From Bacteroidaceae bacterium (GTDB lineage Bacteria; Bacteroidota; Bacteroidia; Bacteroidales; Bacteroidaceae), in the NCBI GenBank assembly GCA_017534535.1, contig JAFXVZ010000037.1, positions 1 to 64,000 of the forward strand: a DNA stretch of 64,000 nt, given 5' to 3'. The notes under the pieces are model-generated. The model was given only the letters and a program-made list of their open reading frames with translations. It was not told the origin of the DNA and searched no databases. A program made the translations under genes and the position numbers. Shown one piece after another: positions 22,192 to 31,485 of the stretch (the stretch's first letter is position 1; every line of letters starts with the position of its first letter).

Positions 22192-24183
22192 TCATTTCGG
22201 AGCATCCTCCGCCTTCAGCTTTGCACTTAGGCTACCGCTGGCTGCAGGAGCAGGAACGGCGATGCCATCGGTGATGTTGGCAGAAGCAAACGAGGATTTT
22301 GCCTCCAGGTTGTTGATAGATCCCTTCGGTGCCGTGAGGTCGCCCTTGATGTCGGCCTTGCCATTGACGGTAGTATCTCCAAAAATAGCGTTCTTGCCGG
22401 CACCAATGGAAGCATTGCCACCATCCAGCTGCACGAGGGCTTTGCCGTCGCCTTGCTGAATCTCCAGAGTAGTATCTGCAAAAGCACCCACTTTTTCTGA
22501 TACCGCCTGCAACTGCTTGCTCTTGATATCCTTCGACATGGCACCCACAAACATCTTCTCAGCCACCAGCACCATCGTGCTGCCTGCTGCCAATGCGTTG
22601 TCTGCACGGCTCTCTTTATCTACATCCATTGACTTGACACTGACAGCCTTTGCATTGATGCCTATGCTGCCTGTAGCCTTGCCCTCGGTATCGGTGGCAG
22701 AGAGATTCATCTTCTCTGCACGTACGGAGAGCGTGCCACCTGCAGTGAGTGCCTTTTCCTTGCGTTCAGCGTTCTCCAAGTCGGTGTCGATACTCTGCAC
22801 AGTGACGGTCTTGGAACGGACAATGACATCACCTTCAGCCGTGTAATTGGCTTTCGTGAGCTTGCCCGCTTCATCCACTTCCACGTTAGCAGAGTTCTCA
22901 GTACTGATTTCCACAGTCTTCGCCCTCACGCTAATCTTGCCCTCGGCGGTAAGAGATTTCTCCTGCAACTTCTTCTCCTTGATTTCATAGTCCATGCTCT
23001 CCAACGAGATATTTTTAGATTTCAAGAGGATATTGCCTTCGGCTACCTGTTCAGATGTCTTCATCAAACCACTCTCGCTGTCGTATTCCACTTTGTTGTT
23101 TCCAGCAGTGGTCACCTCCACAGTCTTAGCCTGGATATTAACCTTGCCCTTCGCTTTCAGCTTGCCATCCTTTTCCACTGATTTCATGCGGATATCGTTG
23201 GCCAGCATATTGATGCCAGCTTCCTCATTGTCACGGTAGTTGCCTTCACCATCCACCGAACTGATGCTGATGCGCTCGCTGGCTATGGCAACAGAAGTAC
23301 CAGTACTGTTCTTCTTGAACTCGTCACCCTTGACAATCTTCTCCTTCTCACTCTTGAAGCACTTCAGCTGGCGGTTCACCTCTGCCAGCATAGCGAGTGC
23401 CTGGCCATAATTGGCTACTTCTTCAGACAAGGAGAGTGACAGCGTTTCTACAGCATCGTCTATTACATACATATCCAAATAGCCGCTTCTCACTTCCTCA
23501 TTGTCCTTGACTATTTTTTCCTTCTTGTTCAGTTGCTCTTCGATGTCTTTTACCAGACCCTTGAACGATTCCTTGTGAGAAGATACCAGTGTCTTGAGGG
23601 ATGATTTCCGCGTTTCATAGATGCTGATCAAGTTGTCCAGTCGTTTTTCACGGCTCTCAGCCGTAGCTACTGCACCTATCTCAATGGATCTGTCGGCGTG
23701 GATGCGAACACCACTGCCATTGGCAGGCAGGGTAGGGGCTGAGAAAGAACCATCGACATCATCGCTCTGGAGGATGATGTTACGCGCCTGGCTCACCACC
23801 TCTGATGTAGCACCTACCACATGCTCCAGGCCATCGATGCCTGGGTCTTCAGCTGTTTGTCGGATGCTCGGAGCACGTAAATCCAACGCGTCACCAGGGC
23901 CAACACCTTGCAGTCCTACTTCCGTGCCTCGCACAATCACTGTTGAGCCGGAGCCATTGATGAGATTGCCTGATGGGTCCACATCGCCGATGATGATTTC
24001 TGGGGCAGAGAGCACCAAGCGATTGTCGTCGCGCACATAGCGACCTTTCTTCAGCTGGTTCACCACCTCCACCTTCAAGTCCTGTATTTCAGCCTTGCAC
24101 TTCCGAATCTCAGCCAAGTCTTTTTCTACATTACCTTCAAAAGCTTTCAGCTTTTCTTCCCATTCTTTAAATATGTAGTCCAT
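22192..24183 (-). CDS. Beta-repeat protein with coiled coils, Hcp/VgrG island
   Basis: The 663-residue protein has no signal peptide. Residues 1-50 and ~180-280 are helical, probably coiled coil (KRLDNLISIYETRKSSLKTLVSSHKESFKGLVKDIEEQLNKKEK). From ~340 to 560 there are about six repeats of the form AEGKISVRAKTVEI, GDVIVRSKTVTV, GGTLSVRAEKMNL, GSIGINAKAVSV, like the short-strand beta-prism/beta-helix of VgrG tip (DUF2345) regions. The end (GNASIGAGKNAIFGDTTVNGKADIKGDL) is again beta-helical and tail-fibre-like. It follows the VgrG-like gene by 18 bases and is likely a spike extension or cargo carrier. Confidence 0.7.
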   Translation of the reverse strand: MDYIFKEWEEKLKAFEGNVEKDLAEIRKCKAEIQDLKVEVVNQLKKGRYVRDDNRLVLSAPEIIIGDVDPSGNLINGSGSTVIVRGTEVGLQGVGPGDALDLRAPSIRQTAEDPGIDGLEHVVGATSEVVSQARNIILQSDDVDGSFSAPTLPANGSGVRIHADRSIEIGAVATAESREKRLDNLISIYETRKSSLKTLVSSHKESFKGLVKDIEEQLNKKEKIVKDNEEVRSGYLDMYVIDDAVETLSLSLSEEVANYGQALAMLAEVNRQLKCFKSEKEKIVKGDEFKKNSTGTSVAIASERISISSVDGEGNYRDNEEAGINMLANDIRMKSVEKDGKLKAKGKVNIQAKTVEVTTAGNNKVEYDSESGLMKTSEQVAEGNILLKSKNISLESMDYEIKEKKLQEKSLTAEGKISVRAKTVEISTENSANVEVDEAGKLTKANYTAEGDVIVRSKTVTVQSIDTDLENAERKEKALTAGGTLSVRAEKMNLSATDTEGKATGSIGINAKAVSVKSMDVDKESRADNALAAGSTMVLVAEKMFVGAMSKDIKSKQLQAVSEKVGAFADTTLEIQQGDGKALVQLDGGNASIGAGKNAIFGDTTVNGKADIKGDLTAPKGSINNLEAKSSFASANITDGIAVPAPAASGSLSAKLKAEDAPK

Positions 24184-24201
24184 AGTATTCTCCCTTTTTA
24201 A

Positions 24202-27200
24202 TTATTGAATAGCCTTTAGTGCGGTAATCAAAGCATTCCAGTTACCCCTGGTAGCTTGTTGTTCAACCGTGAAGTTACCGCTGTCAAATACACGTGTTTC
24301 ACCCACCTGGTCAGACATCAGGATGGTTCCATAGCCACGATCTGCCCACGCTTCACGGTCATGAATCTTGATAAACTCGTCAACGTTCATACGTGTCCTA
24401 AATGTTCCCACTACGGAATCATATAGCTTACGCACCGCCGCTTTTTCAGGTTTCTGCATCTTAGCCAGGAAGTGGTGCCAGTGGTATTCGTCATCCAACC
24501 TATCTTCAACAACATCACCTGGTTCATAGTGCAGGTGGAGGAACTTACCTTTGGCATATTTGTCGAGCGGATTCCTGAGGAAGTTGGCAGCCTTGTTACC
24601 TACACCCTCGCCATAGTTCTCATCCAATTGGTAATCTGGGTCGTGTGCTACTTCAGCCAAGAAAGCGGCTGCTACGGCTCGCTTGAACTTCCTGGCGGCT
24701 CCAACAAATGCATCATCGGTGTTTTCTTTAATCTCTCGCGACAGGAATTTTATCGACACCTGTCCGTTGTTTGTGACATTCACAGATTCCCATGCATTGA
24801 TTCTGGTCTCCTTTCTGTTGTTGAATGTACGTGTCAACAACTCTATCATCTTTTCATCAGCTCCCTCTATCACAGGATTATCAAACAGATGCGTGAAGGT
24901 GTCAATGTGCTTGTGAATGTCCCAGACGGCCTTAGCTAAAGTATTGGCGCTATAAGACAAAACAGCTTCTTTCTGTACGCGATGCCTGTATTCCAAACCT
25001 TCGACTGTGACGTCATCATCATTTGTAATACCACGGAAATCAGAACCTTTCATTACATCACTCCATTCGGCATTGGGATTAGCACCCCAGCCCAATCTGC
25101 AAGTATTAGACGTTATTTTTACATAATTTCCTACTTCTTCATCTTTCAGCATCTTAATAAGCATGGTTTCATACTTATCTTTCAATGTGTAGGCTGTATT
25201 CCACAAAGTCTTATAGGTGTCAACAAAGCCATTCACTGTGCTATTGATGTATTGTACACAATTCACAATCATTGCCATGAATTCTATCTCATGAACAGCC
25301 CTTCTGTTGCGTTTCTTCTGAATAGAATAACGGTCAATAGGTATTTGTGCAAAGCTCTTGGCTCCAGCCTCCAGTTTCAGATAGCGGTTCGACTTGATTT
25401 CCATCGTACCCTCAATGGGTCGGAGCATCACCTCCATAAAGGTTCGGATGAACGTCATATCTACAAACATACCTGCAGCTACATCTGATAAACCTCCTAC
25501 CACACCGAAAGCAATACCTGTTACCAATGCGCCCATCTTACCCTTAACCTCCGGATGACCAGGAGCAGGTGGCTGGATGTTCAGACCCGACTTGAGGGTA
25601 AGGTTATTGCCAGCCTCGATAGAAATATTCTTGCCCGATATCTTGACGTCGCCGTTTGGAGCATTCAGCGTTATACCAGAGAAGGCATCCACGTTCACAT
25701 CACCAAAGGGAGAGCGGATGTTGATTTGCCTCTGATGTGATGACATGGATATCTCATACAGTCCATAGCGGTCGCCTATGTGGATACCGCCTGCCATATC
25801 CTTAGCAAACTCAAACTTCAGGCCTGCCATACCAGTCATAAAGGTAAGACCAGGTTGTAAACCTTCCATCAGCTTCGTACCGTCAGCAGGATCGTTGAAT
25901 ATAATATGGTGTCCGTTGGGCGATACGATATAGGTAGATGCATTTGGCAACAGCGGGTTCTTGGCTCCTATGATATTATTGCTGAACTGAGGCGTCTGCA
26001 CATTCTTCGAGTAGAGACTACCCACCACATACGGACGCTCAACGTTGTCGTTGTCATAGTTCACCAGCACCTCATCGCCCACCTGAGGTTTGTAGAATGA
26101 ACCACCGCCTGTAGTGGCCATCGGTGTGGCAATGCGTACCCAAGGAGATGCCAGCTGTAAAAGGTCGCCATCGAACTTCTCTTTTGCCTCTTCCAGCTTC
26201 TGCTGCTTCTCCTTGCGTTTCTGCTTATTTTCCTCCAACTGATTGTTGAGGTCATTCAGATTCTTTTCATTATCATCGATTTCCTGCTTCAAGTCGGCCA
26301 TCATCTTGTCGAAATCTTCTTGCCCTTCTCCATTCACAGCAGCCAATACCGCCTCAAGCACCTTGATTTCCTCCTTCAGGCGTCCCACTTCTGCCTGGTT
26401 GGATATCAACTGATAGTATTCATCCTCGGTGAGATTGTTTTCTTTAGCATGATTGTTGATGACTTCAGCCAACTTATCAGGTTCTTTGCTGATGTCAATA
26501 TCATAGGTATTACCAGGGATGTCCAGCTCCTTGATGCGTAACTTGTCGCTCTTCAGGGATGTCTCCAGCTCTTTGATGAATCGTGCCCTCTCTTTCTCGC
26601 TCTTCCCCGCCATATCATTGATGATGTTCTCCATTTTGTTCATCCTTTTGCGGGTAGCTTCGAGTTCTGCTAGCAAAGCGTTGACCTTGGAAATCTCCTC
26701 TTCCTCGAAGTTCAGGTCGTTCTCTGACGACTCCAGATTCACACGAACTTGTTCCGTTTGAGATTGCCAAGGATAGACAATGCGAACGCGGCCTTGATAT
26801 TTAGGATCATCGTTGTCCACCACAAAGGCTGTCTGTGGACCCGCTTTCCTGTATAGTGGGGTCTTGACCAGAGGAGGCACTACAGATTCAATTTTAAATG
26901 ATTTATCCTTTACCATTAAAGGAATATTGATACTGATTGTGTAAGTTGGGATGGCGTAAATCACCTGAGATTGCTTGTTGGAATAAATGTCGGTCGATGT
27001 GCCATCACTCTCGAACTTCTTGTAGTTGCGTGTCCACTTCTGGTCGGATAACAACCTGACTTCCGTTACCACGTAATTACCGGTCAGCCCTTCTAACTGG
27101 ATGGTATCACCCAACTTCACAGGCACATAATTTGTACCCATGTCGATGCAGATCATCTTTTGCTGCTGCTCCAACTCATGCTGGTGGATATTCCTGTAGA

Positions 27201-28578
27201 AAGAAAGGTTGGTCCATCCATTGGGCAACAATGAACCGAAAGCCACCACCTTGTTGGCTTTCTTGTCGGCTTGCTCTTCCTTCTCCAGAATAGGAGTCAT
27301 GTATTGCAAGCTCTTGGTGGAATCAATCTCCATAGAAGCCAATGCCCCAAAAGTAACCTTGCCCATGTTGATGAACATAAAACACTTGGAAGCCAACACG
27401 CCCCATTCTACGGCACAGTTGATGGCAAAGTCGATGGCATTCAGGACACCGTCGGTGTCGATGTTCTTCAACTCATTACCCATCACTGAAAGAACCAATG
27501 CTATACCGAAGTCCTTCCAACATCCCTTGCTCCAATACTCGGGGTCGAATCCCATCTCATAAGGGAAAGTGGTCCACTTGTCACCCACGATGGGGTAGAA
27601 ATACTCGTCGTTAGCTATCTCGACATTATAGGCTGGTTTTTCTGGGAAAATGTCGTTAGGGAAACCAGCTTTGTTTTTGGGAATGTTCTCGAAGTTCAGA
27701 GTCTCCACCTCGCCATTGCCTTCCTTCACGCTGTCACGGGTAAAGGCTTCCACTTTCACGGGAGTGTCAGAATATTCCTGGAAGGTGATGTTCTCATAGT
27801 TGTCAATCTTCAAATCACATTTATCCTTTTTAAAAGGCACACCCAAATTCAGTATGCCGTCTTCGAAATAGAAAAACTCACCGCATCTGTTGGCCGTGCG
27901 CACCATGAAGTCATAGAACGACTCGTTGTACTGAACCAGATAAGGATGGATGTATTCAAATTGTTTGTCGGATACGTTGTAAATGAGACTCTGCAAGTTA
28001 GCACTCGAGGTCTGCAACAGCCTTGATTTAAAGCCGAAGCTTCTCGCTTCAAATTCCAGTATTTCCGCACCTAATTTCTTCGCTGTATAGCACTTGCTGT
28101 ACTTGTCGAGCGTCATCAGCTTGTCCATGCTGTGGATAGTCAGCTTCACAGTCATCAGGTTGCCTCCGGTACCCTTAGTCATCTGCGTGTTCAGCTTATA
28201 GACATAGTAGTTCCTGGCAATGCGTTCATCCTTGGCATCCTTATTGGAATTAAGTTCGTCCTGATTGACAATGCCCAGTTCCACCCTTCGCATCAAAAAC
28301 AGATTGTTTATCTTATCGACTGAAGGAGCTAAAGGAGTGCCATCCAGGGCATAGAAGATGCGGTCAATGGTTACTTCGGCTTCAATGAGTCCTGGCTCAT
28401 AAATCTTGCGTGAAAATTTCACACCGTTGAGGACCAAGTCGTAATACTCATTATCCAGCTTGTATCCTTCTTTCTTTCTACGTTGTTCCAAAACAAGCGT
28501 TGGAACACTCTTATCCATGGTCTTGATATTCTCTCCGAAATAGAGGCGGAAGAGATAATTATTGGTTGAGTCGCCCAT
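24202..28578 (-). CDS. VgrG-like baseplate spike protein with coiled-coil insertion
   Basis: The 1458-residue protein begins with a gp27-like part (residues 1-560: DLVLNGVKFSRKIYEPGLIEAEVTI, YNESFYDFMVRTANRCGEFFYFEDG). The gp5/OB-fold is recognisable as VDNDDPKYQGRVRIVYPW (588-605) and SPWVRIATPMATTGGGSFYKPQVGDEVLVNYDND (810-844), ending RPYVVGSLY. Between them lies about 195 residues of coiled coil, which normal VgrG proteins do not have. Residues ~890-1005 are beta-rich like the spike tip. The last ~450 residues are unrecognised and may be an effector or anchor. No sheath or motor gene is in view, so the host machine is unknown. Confidence 0.85.
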   Translation of the reverse strand: MGDSTNNYLFRLYFGENIKTMDKSVPTLVLEQRRKKEGYKLDNEYYDLVLNGVKFSRKIYEPGLIEAEVTIDRIFYALDGTPLAPSVDKINNLFLMRRVELGIVNQDELNSNKDAKDERIARNYYVYKLNTQMTKGTGGNLMTVKLTIHSMDKLMTLDKYSKCYTAKKLGAEILEFEARSFGFKSRLLQTSSANLQSLIYNVSDKQFEYIHPYLVQYNESFYDFMVRTANRCGEFFYFEDGILNLGVPFKKDKCDLKIDNYENITFQEYSDTPVKVEAFTRDSVKEGNGEVETLNFENIPKNKAGFPNDIFPEKPAYNVEIANDEYFYPIVGDKWTTFPYEMGFDPEYWSKGCWKDFGIALVLSVMGNELKNIDTDGVLNAIDFAINCAVEWGVLASKCFMFINMGKVTFGALASMEIDSTKSLQYMTPILEKEEQADKKANKVVAFGSLLPNGWTNLSFYRNIHQHELEQQQKMICIDMGTNYVPVKLGDTIQLEGLTGNYVVTEVRLLSDQKWTRNYKKFESDGTSTDIYSNKQSQVIYAIPTYTISINIPLMVKDKSFKIESVVPPLVKTPLYRKAGPQTAFVVDNDDPKYQGRVRIVYPWQSQTEQVRVNLESSENDLNFEEEEISKVNALLAELEATRKRMNKMENIINDMAGKSEKERARFIKELETSLKSDKLRIKELDIPGNTYDIDISKEPDKLAEVINNHAKENNLTEDEYYQLISNQAEVGRLKEEIKVLEAVLAAVNGEGQEDFDKMMADLKQEIDDNEKNLNDLNNQLEENKQKRKEKQQKLEEAKEKFDGDLLQLASPWVRIATPMATTGGGSFYKPQVGDEVLVNYDNDNVERPYVVGSLYSKNVQTPQFSNNIIGAKNPLLPNASTYIVSPNGHHIIFNDPADGTKLMEGLQPGLTFMTGMAGLKFEFAKDMAGGIHIGDRYGLYEISMSSHQRQINIRSPFGDVNVDAFSGITLNAPNGDVKISGKNISIEAGNNLTLKSGLNIQPPAPGHPEVKGKMGALVTGIAFGVVGGLSDVAAGMFVDMTFIRTFMEVMLRPIEGTMEIKSNRYLKLEAGAKSFAQIPIDRYSIQKKRNRRAVHEIEFMAMIVNCVQYINSTVNGFVDTYKTLWNTAYTLKDKYETMLIKMLKDEEVGNYVKITSNTCRLGWGANPNAEWSDVMKGSDFRGITNDDDVTVEGLEYRHRVQKEAVLSYSANTLAKAVWDIHKHIDTFTHLFDNPVIEGADEKMIELLTRTFNNRKETRINAWESVNVTNNGQVSIKFLSREIKENTDDAFVGAARKFKRAVAAAFLAEVAHDPDYQLDENYGEGVGNKAANFLRNPLDKYAKGKFLHLHYEPGDVVEDRLDDEYHWHHFLAKMQKPEKAAVRKLYDSVVGTFRTRMNVDEFIKIHDREAWADRGYGTILMSDQVGETRVFDSGNFTVEQQATRGNWNALITALKAIQ

Positions 28579-28584
28579 AAAGGA

Positions 28585-29061
28585 TTAGTTTTTTGTAATT
28601 TCTAAAAATTGTACGGAATCTTTTCCCAAGAAGATCATGTTACTTAACAGCATCGTAACGTGAAGAAGCAGCTGTTCTTCGCCACTGATGTCCCCATTCC
28701 AGAACTTCTCATCCACATTAGTCACACTGCCATAAACAATCATTGCATCTTCATAGCTCTTCAAACGTTCATTATCATTGAAGCTGGCGTTGAAGATAAA
28801 TGAGAAAGGCAGGTATTCGTTACGGTCCATGCACTGATAGAAGAACTTGCAGGCATAGGGGTCGGACAAAATGATTGAAAAGGTGAGATACTCTGATAGG
28901 AAGCCACCGTATGGTTCACCCTTTTCGTCACGCTCACGATAGCAGTGATAGTGATAATCCTGTACGGAGAAACATTTGCTTTGAATTACACTCCCACCAA
29001 CCTCAGCCATGTTGTTGTTGAAGAGGATGGCCTTTAAGAATTTTGGGCGATTATTGTTCAT
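28585..29061 (-). CDS. Hcp-like tube protein 2
   Basis: This 158-residue protein has no signal peptide. It resembles the neighbouring Hcp-like protein in size and strand pattern (QSKCFSVQDYHYHCYRERDEKGEPYGGFLSEYLTFSIILSDPYACKFFYQCM) and ends DSVQFLEITKN. The identification as a TssD/Hcp-type tube protein is by this context and pattern, not by clear motif. Its stop is 6 bases before the VgrG start, so the genes are cotranscribed. Confidence 0.55.
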   Translation of the reverse strand: MNNNRPKFLKAILFNNNMAEVGGSVIQSKCFSVQDYHYHCYRERDEKGEPYGGFLSEYLTFSIILSDPYACKFFYQCMDRNEYLPFSFIFNASFNDNERLKSYEDAMIVYGSVTNVDEKFWNGDISGEEQLLLHVTMLLSNMIFLGKDSVQFLEITKN

Positions 29062-29074
29062 ATCTTACTTGCGA

Positions 29075-29488
29075 TTAATTACGATAAAAAGTGATGTCAT
29101 TGATTTTAACTTCTCGGGCAATGAACTTCAGCTTCAATATGCGAAGCTGGTTATTGTCGATGTGATAATCTTCCTCAAAAGAGAAGCACCTCGCCACTTC
29201 GAACTGTATTTCATGAGTTTCAGATTCTAACATATTAGGTTTGGGAGGCAGCTGAACCAGAATCCTTCCTGAAAAAGAAGTCTGATTGATGAACCATTTA
29301 TAGAAGTGCATATCTTGATTCCCAGGCGCCACGACCGACATTTCTATATAGTCGCAATACTTCTCACTTTTGGGTCTGAATTCATCGAACTGCCGTAAGG
29401 TGTGACAGCTGTAGTCAGTGAGCAAATACTCCTGCGTATATCTGCCACTTACATTGTCTCCAATCTGTAGTTTCTTCAATAAAGACAT
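29075..29488 (-). CDS. Hcp-like tube protein 1 (TssD-type)
   Basis: This 137-residue protein fits Bacteroidetes TssD/Hcp proteins: FYKWFINQTSFSGRILVQLPP near the middle and a final ARCFSFEEDYHIDNNQLRILKLKFIAREVKINDITF. It lacks a signal peptide. It is the first gene of the island and is 13 bases ahead of the second Hcp-like gene. In type VI or related systems Hcp forms hexameric rings of the inner tube. A distant relationship is possible, as the N-terminus is not typical. Confidence 0.65.
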   Translation of the reverse strand: MSLLKKLQIGDNVSGRYTQEYLLTDYSCHTLRQFDEFRPKSEKYCDYIEMSVVAPGNQDMHFYKWFINQTSFSGRILVQLPPKPNMLESETHEIQFEVARCFSFEEDYHIDNNQLRILKLKFIAREVKINDITFYRN

Positions 29489-29587
29489 ATTACAATTTTA
29501 TTTATATAGTTTGATGCAAATTTACGCATTAATTATTAAAACAAAAATTATTGAGCTCATTTTTTATTAGATGTTGCGTTTTCTTCT

Positions 29588-29595
29588 TATCTTTG
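29588..29595 (+). promoter_or_regulatory. Putative promoter -7 element TATCTTTG
   Basis: TATCTTTG lies 11 bases before the thioesterase start; no good TTTG lies at the right spacing. The gene at 29606 could have a short leader. Confidence 0.4.
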
Positions 29596-29605
29596 TAACC
29601 AAATA

Positions 29606-30088
29606 ATGACGACGATGAATATGAAGAAGATTATTAACCCTTGGCGAAACCTGCGTGAGTACAATTGTTTCGGCTGTTGTCCCGATAATCCTATTGGGCT
29701 ACACTTGGAATTCTATGAAGATGGTGACTACATTGTGAGTACCTGGCAGCCACAACATAACTACCAAGGTTGGGTGGACACGATGCATGGTGGCATCCTG
29801 AGTACACTGATTGATGAGGTGTGCGGATGGGTGGTGACTCGCAAGCTGCAGACCAGTGGCTATACCGTTCAGTTGAATGTGAAGTTCCGCAAGGCGGTGC
29901 CCACCACAGAACCCCAACTGACCATCAGGGCTAAGGTGACCAAACAGGTGAGAAACCTGGCTTATATCAATGCGGAGATTACCAATAGCAAGGGCGAAGT
30001 TTGCAACGAAGGTGAGGCTATCTATTTCCTGATGAACGAAGAAAAAGCCAAAGAAATGGGCTTCCTGCCTTGCGAGGTGGAAGAATAA
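29606..30088 (+). CDS. PaaI-family thioesterase
   Basis: The 160-residue product is a hotdog-fold thioesterase: CFGCCPDNPIGLHLEF, then YQGWVDTMHGGILSTLIDEVCGWV, where HGG-x-LSTLIDE is the PaaI/acyl-CoA thioesterase motif, and VKFRKAVPTTEPQLTIRAKV. It hydrolyses acyl-CoA-like thioesters in the cytosol; the substrate is not determined. The start could also be at internal Met5 or Met7 codons. It stands alone with the next gene about 100 bases away. Confidence 0.85.
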   Translation: MTTMNMKKIINPWRNLREYNCFGCCPDNPIGLHLEFYEDGDYIVSTWQPQHNYQGWVDTMHGGILSTLIDEVCGWVVTRKLQTSGYTVQLNVKFRKAVPTTEPQLTIRAKVTKQVRNLAYINAEITNSKGEVCNEGEAIYFLMNEEKAKEMGFLPCEVEE

Positions 30089-30190
30089 ATTGCCGCTCGT
30101 CACAAAAGCACGTAGTTTATCCCAGATAATTGCACTTCTCCGCAACTATCTATATCTTCGCAACGTCTAACAAACAGGAATTATAGAACT

Positions 30191-30829
30191 ATGGAGATTA
30201 GATTAGAAACTTGTCAGGATTATCGTGAGGTGGAGAACCTTACGCGTGAGGCATTCTGGAATGTGTATAGACCAGGATGCCTGGAGCATTATGTGCTTCG
30301 CCAATATAGGACGAATCCCGACTTTATCCCAGCGTTGGATTTAGTGATGGAGGAGGATAATAGGATTATTGGACATGTGATGTTTTCAAAAGCCGAATTA
30401 GTACTGAATAATGGCAATCGCACGCCATCTTGGACCTTTGGCCCCATCAGCATCCATCCAGACTATAAGCGAAAAGGCTATGGACTCAAACTGCTTCAAT
30501 ATGCATTGGATAAAGCCCATGGAATGGGCATTGGCTTTCTGTGTATGGAGGGTAACATCGACTTCTACAAGCACGCAGGGTTCGACCTTGCCAGTAAGCT
30601 GAACATCCATTATCACGCTGAGCCGAAGGATGCCGAGGTGCCTTATTTCTTGGCACAAGAGCTCATCCCCGGATGGCTACAGAATAATGGAATAACGGAA
30701 GCCACCTATTGTCCCCCCAAGGGCTATTTCGTTGCCGACGAGAACCCAGAGGATTTCGAGGCTTATGAAGCAACGTTCCCCAAGGAAGAGAAACTCCGTC
30801 TGCCTGGGCAATTAGGATATGAAGAATAA
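30191..30829 (+). CDS. GNAT acetyltransferase
   Basis: The 212-residue protein has an N-terminal GNAT domain: YVLRQYRTNPDFIPALDLVMEEDNRIIGHVMFSK and the acetyl-CoA-binding loop SIHPDYKRKGYGLKLLQYALDKAHGMG (Q/RxxGxG/A pattern). The last ~80 residues extend beyond a minimal GNAT. The acceptor substrate is unknown. It is followed 35 bases later by the CAT-like gene, so they may be one transcript. Confidence 0.85.
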   Translation: MEIRLETCQDYREVENLTREAFWNVYRPGCLEHYVLRQYRTNPDFIPALDLVMEEDNRIIGHVMFSKAELVLNNGNRTPSWTFGPISIHPDYKRKGYGLKLLQYALDKAHGMGIGFLCMEGNIDFYKHAGFDLASKLNIHYHAEPKDAEVPYFLAQELIPGWLQNNGITEATYCPPKGYFVADENPEDFEAYEATFPKEEKLRLPGQLGYEE

Positions 30830-30864
30830 GAACAAGGAACATAGATTTAGCAAATAGAAGAACT

Positions 30865-31482
30865 ATGAAACAAGAAATCGATCCGAAAGACACGAATCGC
30901 AAGGAAGCGTTTGAACATTGGATGAATTCGCCCATGCCTATGGTGACATTTATGAGAACTTTTGATGTGACAAGGCTGCATAAGCTAAGCAAGAAAAGGG
31001 GCATGAAGTTTAATATGCTGTTGTGTTGGTGCATTGCCCAGACGGCATCTAAGATGGAAGAGTTCTATTTGCTGCCTGAGAATGGGAAACTGTATAAATA
31101 TGACCGCCTTGCCATCAATATGATAGTGAACAACAGAAAGGGTGGGCTGAGTTTCTGCGACATCGCCAATACTGATGACTTGGAGGAGTTTAACGCCAAC
31201 TACATGCACCTTACCAGTACCATCAGCGAAACTTGTCAGGACATCCTTGATAGCGAGGCCGTTATCGTTGGCACATCGGCTGTGCTGGAAACAGAGCTCG
31301 ATTGCATCGTCAATCAATATTCTGGCATCTATACCAATCCTTTCTTGGCTTGGGGAAGATACAGGAAGAAATGGTTTCACTATTATCTTCCCATCTCGTT
31401 TCAATTCCACCACGTTCAGATGGATGGAGCACAAGCGGGGAAATTCCTGGCAAATTTGCAACGGTTTATGGATACTATTTGA
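30865..31482 (+). CDS. CatA-like chloramphenicol-acetyltransferase family protein
   Basis: The 205-residue protein resembles type A CAT: FDVTRLHKLSKKRGMKFNMLLCWCIAQTASKMEEF and the active-site SFQFHHVQMDGAQAGKFLANLQRF (His of HHxxxDG). Chloramphenicol CAT is ~213 residues and trimeric, using acetyl-CoA. Whether it acetylates chloramphenicol or another substrate is not decided by the sequence; the divergence is large. It lies 3 bases before the next acetyltransferase gene. Confidence 0.8.
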   Translation: MKQEIDPKDTNRKEAFEHWMNSPMPMVTFMRTFDVTRLHKLSKKRGMKFNMLLCWCIAQTASKMEEFYLLPENGKLYKYDRLAINMIVNNRKGGLSFCDIANTDDLEEFNANYMHLTSTISETCQDILDSEAVIVGTSAVLETELDCIVNQYSGIYTNPFLAWGRYRKKWFHYYLPISFQFHHVQMDGAQAGKFLANLQRFMDTI

Positions 31483-31485
31483 CAA

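Noticed and set aside
30865-31482. Chloramphenicol resistance gene
   Set aside because: The CAT fold and HHxxxDG motif are present, but sequence similarity to known resistance enzymes looks low, so resistance cannot be claimed.
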